11,029 nucleotides of DNA. It comes from Sulfurimonas sp. GTDB taxonomy: Bacteria; Campylobacterota; Campylobacteria; Campylobacterales; Sulfurimonadaceae. The stretch lies in contig NZ_JALOAN010000054.1 in the NCBI RefSeq assembly GCF_023228785.1, positions 1 through 11,029 on the forward strand, read 5' to 3'. Under the pieces are notes generated by a model. The model worked only from the letters and a program-made list of their open reading frames with translations, was not told the origin of the DNA and searched no databases. The position numbers and the translations under genes were made by a program. Of the stretch, positions 4,961 through 11,029 are shown one piece after another. Within the stretch, counting starts at the first letter, position 1. Each line of letters begins with the position of its first letter.

Positions 4961-6322
4961 TTACAGCTTACCAATGCCCTCTATTAAATCTTCCGCAGTC
5001 ATAGAAAAATCAGCACCTTTGTAACTTTGCGCTAAAGCAGTGTGTGCCAAGGATGCACTCTTTGCAGCTTCTAGTGGAGCATAGCCTTGAGCTAGAAGTG
5101 CTCCGATGAGTCCACTTAAAACATCTCCACTTCCACCTTTTGCAAGTGCCGATGTTCCGTGTGGATTTATAAAAAACTCATCACCCTTGGCGATGATAAC
5201 ATTTGCGCCTTTTAAAACTAAAGTCACATGAGGGTACTCTTTACAAAAAAGCTCAACGAAGAAAAATCGCTCCTTTTGAAGCTCGGCTACACTCAGATCT
5301 GCTAAACCAACTTGCTTTAAAAGTGCGACAAATTCCTTAGCATGAGGAGTTAAAACAATTTTGTCTCTCTTTAAAATCTCTTTTATAATCTCCATGTGAA
5401 AAACATCTGCATCAGCTATTAGAGGAAGAAAATTATCTAAAAACTCACTAAGTTCTATGTCGCTAAACTCATTTCCCAAACCCATACCTAAAGCGAGTGC
5501 TGTTGCATTGTACGGCATAGCATGTGAGTACATTATGGTGTGTGGGATCTGTGTGTTTTCATAACCCATAAGTGTGACTAAACCTGCCCCAAACCTAAGA
5601 GCTGCTTTTGCACTTAAGATGCTCGCCCCACTCTTTTGCCCACAAGCTAAGACTAAATGCCCAAAACTACCTTTATGAGTGTTTTTCTTCTCTCTTTTTG
5701 GCAAGATCAGATCTTCAAAGTCAAGCAGATGCCAAGATGATTCTGTCTCATAAACTTCTCTTGCAACTCCTAGATCTAGGACTTTTATTTCGCCAATAAA
5801 CTCTTTTTGAGAATCTAAGAACGATGACTTTTTCAAAGCTCCCATTGTGAGAGTCACATCAGCATAAAAACCAGATGAAGGAACATCACAAGCTATTTTA
5901 AAAGCTCTATTTTCGTTCATCTCTAAGATCAAACTCTTTAGATCCTCGTTAAACCCGCCACTATAACCAGTTCCGACTATTGCATCTACTAAAACATCGC
6001 AGATCTCAAGTGAGTCTATAACTTCAACACCAATAGCATCGCATCGTTTTTTTTGTAGTTTTGCCATCTCACTTTTTGGCTCTTTTGCATGGTAGATCTT
6101 AGTTTCATAATCACCATGAAGAATCCTTGCAAGTGCAATGCCATCTGCACCATTGTTTCCACTTCCACAAACTATAATGACTTTTGAGCCTCTTTTAAAA
6201 CGCCCTCTTATAAATGAAGCCATTCCATTAGCAGCGTGCTCCATTAGTAGATCTTCACTTAAAGCAAACTCCTCATAACACCTCTCATCAAGAGAGGCTA
6301 CCTCATCAAAAATTCTTTGCAT
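4961..6322 (-). CDS. nnr: Bifunctional NAD(P)H-hydrate epimerase / ADP-dependent dehydratase
   Basis: This 453-residue cytoplasmic enzyme repairs hydrated NADH and NADPH. The N-terminal epimerase (YjeF_N, about 1-205) interconverts the R and S hydrates; its GSGNNGADG nucleotide loop is at 53-61 and the acidic residue of LVDAIVGTG is D113. The C-terminal ribokinase-like dehydratase (about 210-453) uses ADP to restore NAD(P)H. It shows LTPHAKEF (324-331), KGANVII and GGSGD (396-400), with D400 as catalytic base. The epsilon-type protein is shorter than the E. coli one (about 515 residues) but both domains look complete. The start is supported by an AAAGG site six bases upstream. The gene overlaps the end of purN by 17 bases, so the two are co-translated. 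Confidence 0.95.
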   Translation of the reverse strand: MQRIFDEVASLDERCYEEFALSEDLLMEHAANGMASFIRGRFKRGSKVIIVCGSGNNGADGIALARILHGDYETKIYHAKEPKSEMAKLQKKRCDAIGVEVIDSLEICDVLVDAIVGTGYSGGFNEDLKSLILEMNENRAFKIACDVPSSGFYADVTLTMGALKKSSFLDSQKEFIGEIKVLDLGVAREVYETESSWHLLDFEDLILPKREKKNTHKGSFGHLVLACGQKSGASILSAKAALRFGAGLVTLMGYENTQIPHTIMYSHAMPYNATALALGMGLGNEFSDIELSEFLDNFLPLIADADVFHMEIIKEILKRDKIVLTPHAKEFVALLKQVGLADLSVAELQKERFFFVELFCKEYPHVTLVLKGANVIIAKGDEFFINPHGTSALAKGGSGDVLSGLIGALLAQGYAPLEAAKSASLAHTALAQSYKGADFSMTAEDLIEGIGKL

Positions 6323-6869
6323 TTAAAACCTTTGCTATAGCCTCTGGCACGATAGAGTATTCAAGCTCTTTTATCTTTGCACTAAAGCTCTCAAATGTCT
6401 CGTCTGTAGATCTTAAAAAACTTTTTTGCAAAATGATCTCTCCAGCGTCAAGCTCGCCATTTACATGATGAACACTTACTCCACACTCTAGATCTTCGCT
6501 TGAGAAACTCTGTTCTATTGCCTTTGCACCTTTGTATTTTGGTAAAAGTGAGGGATGAAGATTTATCGCTTTTACATTTGAAGTAAAGACAGGACTAAGT
6601 ATCCTCATAAAACCACTTAGAACTACAAGATCTGGCTCGTAACTCTCTATGAGCTTTACAAGATCTCTATCAAAACTCTCTCTAGAATCATATCCAGCAT
6701 GCTCTAAGACCTCTGTTTTTACGCCTAGATCTTGGAGTTTTTTATGCCCTTTTGCATCTCTTTTGTTTGAGATCCCACAAACTACTTCACACTCTTTTTT
6801 GTGCATTTTTCTTACAATATTTTGAGCATTAAACCCATCACCACTAAACAAAATTACTATTTTTTTCAT
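6306..6869 (-). CDS. purN: Phosphoribosylglycinamide formyltransferase PurN
   Basis: This 187-residue enzyme transfers a formyl group from 10-formyl-tetrahydrofolate to GAR, the third step of purine synthesis. The family signature is clear: FSGDGFNAQN near the N-terminus binds the substrate phosphate, INLHPSLLPKYKGAKA carries the catalytic Asn and His, and HHVNGELDAGEII carries the conserved Asp. The usual proline after the lysine-tyrosine of the HPS loop is replaced by lysine. The start is set at 6869, not five codons upstream at 6884, because MKKIVILFSGDG is the normal beginning and the upstream start would lie inside the -10 region. A TATAAT six bases before the ATG and no ribosome-binding site suggest a leaderless message. 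nnr follows with overlap. Confidence 0.95.
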   Translation of the reverse strand: MKKIVILFSGDGFNAQNIVRKMHKKECEVVCGISNKRDAKGHKKLQDLGVKTEVLEHAGYDSRESFDRDLVKLIESYEPDLVVLSGFMRILSPVFTSNVKAINLHPSLLPKYKGAKAIEQSFSSEDLECGVSVHHVNGELDAGEIILQKSFLRSTDETFESFSAKIKELEYSIVPEAIAKVLNAKNF

Positions 6870-6875
6870 GCGAAA

Positions 6876-6881
6876 ATTATA
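6876..6881 (-). promoter_or_regulatory. -10 element directly upstream of purN
   Basis: On the minus strand TATAAT (6881-6876) is followed by TTTCGC and then the purN ATG. The six-base gap places the expected transcription start at or within a base or two of the start codon. No ribosome-binding site is visible. The region where its -35 would sit (about 6899-6904) overlaps the kdsD -10 on the other strand. Confidence 0.7.
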
Positions 6882-6902
6882 CACTTATGAAGCTAAAGAG
6901 GA

Positions 6903-6908
6903 TATAAT
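6903..6908 (+). promoter_or_regulatory. -10 element directly upstream of kdsD
   Basis: TATAAT is followed by CGCACT and the kdsD ATG at 6915, again a six-base gap that predicts a leaderless transcript. An AAGAGGA at 6896-6902 would be 12 bases from the ATG and upstream of the likely transcription start, so it is unlikely to serve as a ribosome-binding site. The -35 region (about 6880-6885) touches the purN -10. Confidence 0.7.
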
Positions 6909-6914
6909 CGCACT

Positions 6915-7877
6915 ATGAATTATAAAGAGATTGCACAAGAGACTTTAAACATAGAAGCACAAACACTGCTAGATGCCGCAATGAACATCACTGATGACTT
7001 CGTTAAGGCTATTGAGACTATACTTGCTTGCAAGGGGAAACTCATAGTAACAGGCGTTGGAAAGAGCGGACTCATAGGCGCAAAAATAGCTGCAACGCTA
7101 GCATCTACTGGAACTCCTAGTTTTTTCTTACACCCAACAGAAGCACTCCATGGAGATCTAGGGGTGATAAGCAAAGATGATGTTGTTTTAGCCATTAGTT
7201 ATAGTGGAGAGAGTGAAGAGTTAAGCTCAATACTTCCCCATGTAAAGAGGTTTGATACTCCACTTATCGGTATGACAAGAGATAGATCTTCAACTTTAGC
7301 AAAGTATAGCGACGCGGTGATAGATATAGTTGTAAACAAAGAGGCTTGTCCGCTTGATAGCGCGCCTACAAGCTCTACAACTCTAACTCTAGCTCTAGGC
7401 GATGCTCTTGCAGTTTGCTTGATGCGTGCCAGAGGCTTTAAAAAGAGTGATTTTGCCTCTTTTCATCCCGGTGGAGCCTTAGGGAAAAAACTCTTCATAA
7501 AAGTAAAAGATCTTATGAAAAAAGATGATCTTCCTATCATCAAAAAAGATACAAAAGTAAAAGATGCCATAGTAAAGATCTCAGAGGGAAGACTAGGAAC
7601 TGTTTTGATCGTAGATGATGATGACAAACTCATAGCACTTGTAAGTGATGGCGATATTCGTCGTGCTCTTTTAGAAGAGAACTTTTCACTTGAAGATGAG
7701 ATCTTTAAGTATGCGACGATGAATCCAAAAACTCTTGACGATGAAGACATTTTAGCAAGCGAAGCTCTTGTGCTTATAGAAGAGATGAAGATACAACTCT
7801 TAGTAGTAACAGACAAAAATAAAAACATTAAAGGCGTACTACACATTCACACGCTTATAGAAAAAGGAATCTCGTAA
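6915..7877 (+). CDS. kdsD: Arabinose-5-phosphate isomerase (SIS plus two CBS domains)
   Basis: This 320-residue cytoplasmic enzyme converts ribulose 5-phosphate to arabinose 5-phosphate, the first committed step to Kdo for lipopolysaccharide or capsule. The N-terminal SIS domain (about 35-175) shows GVGKSG (47-52), HPTEALHGDLG (73-83), SYSGESEE (95-102) and ACPLDSAPTSSTT (144-156). FHPGGALG (183-190) follows, with the conserved active-site histidine H184. Two CBS domains fill about 195-320 and probably regulate activity. The length matches the KdsD/KpsF/GutQ family (about 320-330). The housekeeping setting favours KdsD over a capsule-specific KpsF, but the two cannot be separated by sequence alone. 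The pseudouridine synthase follows after a 2-base gap. Confidence 0.94.
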   Translation: MNYKEIAQETLNIEAQTLLDAAMNITDDFVKAIETILACKGKLIVTGVGKSGLIGAKIAATLASTGTPSFFLHPTEALHGDLGVISKDDVVLAISYSGESEELSSILPHVKRFDTPLIGMTRDRSSTLAKYSDAVIDIVVNKEACPLDSAPTSSTTLTLALGDALAVCLMRARGFKKSDFASFHPGGALGKKLFIKVKDLMKKDDLPIIKKDTKVKDAIVKISEGRLGTVLIVDDDDKLIALVSDGDIRRALLEENFSLEDEIFKYATMNPKTLDDEDILASEALVLIEEMKIQLLVVTDKNKNIKGVLHIHTLIEKGIS

Positions 7878-7879
7878 AT

Positions 7880-8662
7880 ATGAGACTAAACAAATACATC
7901 GCACACCATTCAAGCTACTCTCGTCGTGAGGCAGACAAAGCAATAACAGATGGTTATGTAAGAATAAACGGTGAAATAGTTGACAACCCAGCTACTCAGG
8001 TAAATGAGGGCGAAGACATCGTCTATGTGAGTGGAAAGCAGATCACTGTAAGAGACAAATACACAGTCATAGTCTATAACAAGCCAAAGGGTGAGCTTGT
8101 AACAAAGAGTGATCCACGAGGGCGAAAGACTATCTACGATTCACTAGAAAAACAGTACAAGCACTATGTCCCAATCGGAAGACTAGACTTTGCGACTGAG
8201 GGGCTTTTACTTCTAACTGATGCTTCAAAAGTTGCAACTGCTCTTATGAACTCGCACCTTGAGAGAGTTTATAAAGTTAAGATAAAGGGTCCTATAACAA
8301 AAGAGATGGAAGATGCGATGATGAACGGATTAGAGTTAAGCGATGCAACAGCTGGCGGACACTCTCACTCTAAGATCACAAGCATGACTTTTTCACCTTT
8401 TATAGGCTATAAGATCCACAAAAGTGAGCAAAACTACTCCATACTAAAAATCGCTATAGCTGAAGGTCAAAACAGAGAGATCAGAAGATTTTTCGCTCAC
8501 TTTGGCGCAGAAGTAGCAGATCTAAAAAGAGTAAGTTTTGCAGAGATTGAACTTAACAACCTTCCAACAGGAAAGGTTAGATTTCTCTCAAGAAGTGAGT
8601 ACTCAGCGCTCTTTACCTTTATGAAAGAAGTAAAGAAAAAAGATAGAGAAAAAGCGAAATAG
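7880..8662 (+). CDS. rluB: RsuA/RluB-family 23S or 16S rRNA pseudouridine synthase
   Basis: This 260-residue RNA-modifying enzyme isomerises a specific uridine in ribosomal RNA to pseudouridine. An S4 RNA-binding domain (about 1-60, MRLNKYIAHHSSYSRREAD) is followed by the catalytic domain. That domain holds the GRLDFATEGLLLLT motif (100-113), whose D103 is the catalytic aspartate, and the family motif EGQNREIRRFF. A lysine-rich tail (KEVKKKDREKAK) may contact RNA. The layout is that of RsuA, RluB, RluE and RluF; RluB, which modifies a helix-93-region uridine of 23S rRNA, is the most likely, but the exact target is not certain. An AAGGAA lies 10 bases before the ATG. It sits between kdsD and rarA with gaps of 2 and 1 bases. 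Confidence 0.9.
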   Translation: MRLNKYIAHHSSYSRREADKAITDGYVRINGEIVDNPATQVNEGEDIVYVSGKQITVRDKYTVIVYNKPKGELVTKSDPRGRKTIYDSLEKQYKHYVPIGRLDFATEGLLLLTDASKVATALMNSHLERVYKVKIKGPITKEMEDAMMNGLELSDATAGGHSHSKITSMTFSPFIGYKIHKSEQNYSILKIAIAEGQNREIRRFFAHFGAEVADLKRVSFAEIELNNLPTGKVRFLSRSEYSALFTFMKEVKKKDREKAK

Positions 8663-8663
8663 A

Positions 8664-9842
8664 GTGGACTTTACGCATCTTCTAAGACCTAGCTCATTTG
8701 ATGAGTTAGTCGGTCAAGAGCATCTAAGTGGGCAAAATGCTCCACTTAGGATCTTGTGTGAAAAACTAGCATTAGGGCATAGTTTTTTTTACGGCCCTGC
8801 TGGATGTGGAAAGACCTCTATCGCTAGAATCATCTCCAAAAAAATGGAGCTACCTTTTTATGAATTTAATGCAACTTCACTAAAAGTAGAGCAGTTAAGA
8901 AAGATCTTTGATCAATACAAAAACACTCTGCAAAAACCACTTATATTTATAGATGAAGTTCACAGGCTTTCAAAAAACCAACAAGAAGTACTTTTACCAG
9001 TGATGGAGAACAACTCAGTTTTAATCATCGGAGCTTCAACAGAAAATCCTTTTTTCTCTCTAACTTCTGCCATAAGATCTAGATCTATGCTCTTTGAGTT
9101 AAAATATATTGAGAACTCTTCACTCTTAAAACTCCTAGAAAAAGCTCTAAAACACGCAGATCTGGAGTGCGATGAAGATGCAAAAGAGTATTTAGTTGCA
9201 AGTAGTGGAGGCGATGCTAGGTCAATGCTCAAGCTTTTAGAGTTTTCTTCAAGCATAAAAACTCACATAACACTAGATCTACTAAAGTCACTCAGACCAA
9301 ATGCACTTAGTGTTGGAAGTAGCGAAGCTGGTGTTCACTACGATCTAGCTAGTGCTCTTATAAAGTCCATACGAGGATCTGACGCCGATGCTGCGATCTA
9401 CTACTTAGCAAGACTTATAGATGGTGGAGAGAGTGCGGCTTTTATAGCTAGAAGACTTGTTATACTCGCTAGTGAAGATGTAGGAAACGCAAATCCTCAA
9501 GCACTAACACTCACAACTTCGGCACTTACAAGTGTTTCACAGATCGGTTACCCTGAAGCTAGAATCATCCTAGCTCAAGCTGTTATCTACCTCTGCGCAT
9601 CTCCAAAATCAAATTCAGCATACTTAGCAATAAACTCCGCACTTCAAGCTGTAAATGATGGCGTGATGTTAGAGATTCCAAAAAATATAACTCAAAAAAA
9701 TAGTGGTTATTTGTACCCTCATGACTTTGGTGGATATGTAAAACAAGACTATTTATCAAAGCCTCTAAGCTTTGTAAAACTAAAAGACATAGGCTATGAA
9801 AAGAAGATGAAAGAGTGGATCTTTAAGATCAAAAATTCATAA
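8664..9842 (+). CDS. rarA: Replication-associated recombination protein A (RarA/MgsA)
   Basis: This 392-residue AAA+ ATPase of the clamp-loader branch acts at stalled replication forks and is related to eukaryotic WRNIP1/Mgs1. The Walker A GPAGCGKT is at 44-51, Walker B IFIDEVH at 94-100, sensor 1 in GASTENPFF (123-131), and the arginine-finger region AIRSRS at 136-141. GGDARSML matches sensor 2. The C-terminal half is the helical tetramerisation domain, with the conserved EDVGNANPQAL and the late KNSGYLYPHDFGGYV motif. The start is a GTG one base after the preceding TAG stop; no ATG lies near, and DFTHLLRPSSFDELVGQEHL is the normal family N-terminus. There is no strong ribosome-binding site, so coupling to the upstream gene is likely. 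Confidence 0.95.
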   Translation: MDFTHLLRPSSFDELVGQEHLSGQNAPLRILCEKLALGHSFFYGPAGCGKTSIARIISKKMELPFYEFNATSLKVEQLRKIFDQYKNTLQKPLIFIDEVHRLSKNQQEVLLPVMENNSVLIIGASTENPFFSLTSAIRSRSMLFELKYIENSSLLKLLEKALKHADLECDEDAKEYLVASSGGDARSMLKLLEFSSSIKTHITLDLLKSLRPNALSVGSSEAGVHYDLASALIKSIRGSDADAAIYYLARLIDGGESAAFIARRLVILASEDVGNANPQALTLTTSALTSVSQIGYPEARIILAQAVIYLCASPKSNSAYLAINSALQAVNDGVMLEIPKNITQKNSGYLYPHDFGGYVKQDYLSKPLSFVKLKDIGYEKKMKEWIFKIKNS

Positions 9843-9896
9843 TAGATTAATGCTTTTAATACTAAACTATGCACCTAAAATACAAGGAGCTTTAAG

Positions 9897-10184
9897 ATGG
9901 AAATATCATCCTCAGCAAACACTATCGAGATTACTGGAAACATAAAAAGTATAAGTGATTTTTCTAAAATCAAAAGCTTAGTTGATGGCGTTGTTGCTAG
10001 CCATAAAAGTGTAACTATAAATATAGTTGATTCTCTCTCTATTACATCTTCTGTTATTGGTTACTTCAATAAACTCATCTTAAAAGATAAGATAAACATA
10101 GATATGCGTATAGGAAATAAACAGCTTATGGAACTCATAGACGACCTTAACCTAACATCAACCTTCAAGGCGAGAAAGGCTTAA
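9897..10184 (+). CDS. STAS-domain protein (anti-sigma-factor-antagonist-like)
   Basis: This small 95-residue protein has the alternating strand-helix pattern of a STAS domain. It includes an INIVDSLSITSSVIGYF stretch that matches the region carrying the phosphorylatable serine in SpoIIAA-type proteins, and MRIGNKQLMELIDDLNLTSTF, the usual last strand and helix. No membrane segment is present, so it should be cytosolic. A good AAGGAGC ribosome-binding site (9884-9890) lies six bases before the ATG. A chemoreceptor gene begins two bases after its stop codon, so the STAS protein probably works in, or is regulated with, that signalling pathway. No partner serine kinase (RsbW-like) is seen in the window. 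The sequence similarity is weak and the fold is assigned on pattern. Confidence 0.75.
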   Translation: MEISSSANTIEITGNIKSISDFSKIKSLVDGVVASHKSVTINIVDSLSITSSVIGYFNKLILKDKINIDMRIGNKQLMELIDDLNLTSTFKARKA

Positions 10185-10185
10185 T

Positions 10186-11029
10186 ATGAGCATAAAGTTT
10201 AAACTAAACCTAATCGCTACTATAGTCATATCTTTTGCTCTTATCATTATTGCGCTATCTTCTTTTAAAGCTTTGCAAGAAAAAGCTATCCTAGAACAAG
10301 CAAAAGAGTTAAATATTCTTTCTCAAAAACTTTCTTTACTTATCCATGAAACACAAAAAGAAAGAGGTGCAAGTGCCGGATTTATAGGCTCTAAAGGTAC
10401 ACAGTTTACAGATATACTCCCAAAGCAAAGAGTAATGACTTCACAAAGAAATCAAGAACTTAGTACATATGCGTCTACTCTTGATTTTGCTTCATTTCCA
10501 AAATCCCTTCAAGAAGAGATAGAGAGTTTTAATGAAGAGATGCGAAAAATAGAACAAATTCGTTCAAAAGTTGATACTCTTGAAATTAGCACTAAAGATG
10601 TAGTTTCTTACTATACAAATATGAATGCTAAGATTTTAAATATAGTAGCGCTTAGTGCAAAACTTGCTACTACGCAAGAACTTGTAAAGGCGCTAGACTC
10701 TTATACTAACTTTCTAAAATCAAAAGAGAGAGCTGGTATAGAGAGAGCAGTTTTAAGTGCTACTTTTGCAACAGATAAGTTTGGCGATGAGATGTTTGCT
10801 AAGTGGATGACTCTAGTTGCTGAACAAGATGCATATCTAGACTCTTTTTTAGCAATGGCAACTGACTCTTCAAAAGATTTTTATGAAACTAAGATGAAAT
10901 CAAGTGTAGTTAATGAAGTAAATGAGATGCGCAAAATTGCAAAAGCTAAAGCATTTGAGGGCGGTTTTGGGATTGATAGTGTAAAGTGGTTTGAGACTAT
11001 CACAAAGAAAATAAACCTTTTAAAAGAGG
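10186..11029 (+). CDS. Methyl-accepting chemotaxis-type sensor with NIT domain (partial)
   Basis: The open frame runs off the window end after 281 codons. A membrane helix (about 9-28) follows a short positively charged start (MSIKFKLN). The following stretch has the NIT (nitrate/nitrite sensing) pattern: ETQKERGASAGFIGSKG (about 54-70), then QRVMTSQRN, a long helical section, and KERAGIERAVLSATFA near 183-198, the second hallmark of the domain. Such proteins sense nitrate or nitrite in the periplasm and usually continue with a second helix, HAMP and an MCP signalling domain. That part is missing here, so a kinase or cyclase output remains possible. AAAGG six bases before the ATG is a plausible ribosome-binding site. 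The gene starts 1 base after the STAS stop. Confidence 0.82.
   Translation, partial: MSIKFKLNLIATIVISFALIIIALSSFKALQEKAILEQAKELNILSQKLSLLIHETQKERGASAGFIGSKGTQFTDILPKQRVMTSQRNQELSTYASTLDFASFPKSLQEEIESFNEEMRKIEQIRSKVDTLEISTKDVVSYYTNMNAKILNIVALSAKLATTQELVKALDSYTNFLKSKERAGIERAVLSATFATDKFGDEMFAKWMTLVAEQDAYLDSFLAMATDSSKDFYETKMKSSVVNEVNEMRKIAKAKAFEGGFGIDSVKWFETITKKINLLKE

Noticed and set aside
6870..6884. A five-codon longer PurN start at 6884
   Set aside because: It would place the start codon upstream of the -10 hexamer, so it could not be on the predicted mRNA, and MKKIVILFSGDG is the expected family N-terminus.
7463..7846. A 127-codon minus-strand open frame inside kdsD
   Set aside because: It is antisense to the CBS region and very rich in serine, as expected for the shadow of a gene with many lysine, aspartate and glutamate codons.
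1..11029. A defence, toxin-antitoxin or prophage system
   Set aside because: I looked for such genes on both strands; all sizeable coding regions have housekeeping, transport or signalling assignments except the 92-residue protein, and no nuclease, toxin or phage motifs are seen.

Overview
The window looks like chromosomal DNA of a Campylobacterota (Epsilonproteobacteria) species, most likely Sulfurimonas or a close relative. The base composition is AT-rich, the genes are short and tightly packed, and they include a heme-binding DUF3365-type diguanylate cyclase and a NIT-domain chemoreceptor. The genus is inferred from overall protein character, not from a database match.

Layout. Bases 1-341 hold three tRNA genes on the minus strand, transcribed Pro(UGG), His(GUG), Arg(UCG) from a perfect TTGACA-17-TATAAT promoter at 386-414. 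Reading the other way, a sodium-coupled NSS/SLC6-type transporter (488-1828) is translationally coupled to an unrecognised 92-residue protein. Next comes a membrane heme-sensor/PAS/GGDEF diguanylate cyclase (2143-3762). A strong hairpin and a patch of palindromic dispersed repeats (3769-3906) separate it from the convergent thiG (3938-4717). Two tandem 94-bp hairpin-rich repeats (4751-4938) lie between thiG and the minus-strand purN-nnr pair, which overlap by 17 bases. purN is divergent from a plus-strand run of kdsD, an RsuA/RluB-type pseudouridine synthase and rarA, with gaps of 1-2 bases. A STAS-domain protein and a NIT-domain chemoreceptor, cut off by the window end, close the region.

How the genes relate. 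Most are housekeeping or metabolic: translation (tRNAs, pseudouridine synthase), purine synthesis (purN), repair of damaged NAD(P)H (nnr), thiamine synthesis (thiG), Kdo/LPS precursor synthesis (kdsD) and replication-fork maintenance (rarA). The signalling genes flank this core: c-di-GMP synthesis under a heme/PAS sensor on one side, and a STAS plus nitrate/nitrite-type chemoreceptor pair on the other.

The most interesting signals are not new protein families. First, three genes have a consensus TATAAT only 6-7 bases before the start codon, which predicts leaderless mRNAs; two of them (purN and kdsD) are divergent within 45 bp, so their polymerase footprints must overlap. Second, the spacers carry two palindromic repeat families, one showing compensatory stem changes between copies. 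Third, the palindrome AGATCT is strongly over-represented across about 4 kb (5.3-9.3 kb), in all reading frames. I see no phage, insertion sequence, CRISPR array or defence system.
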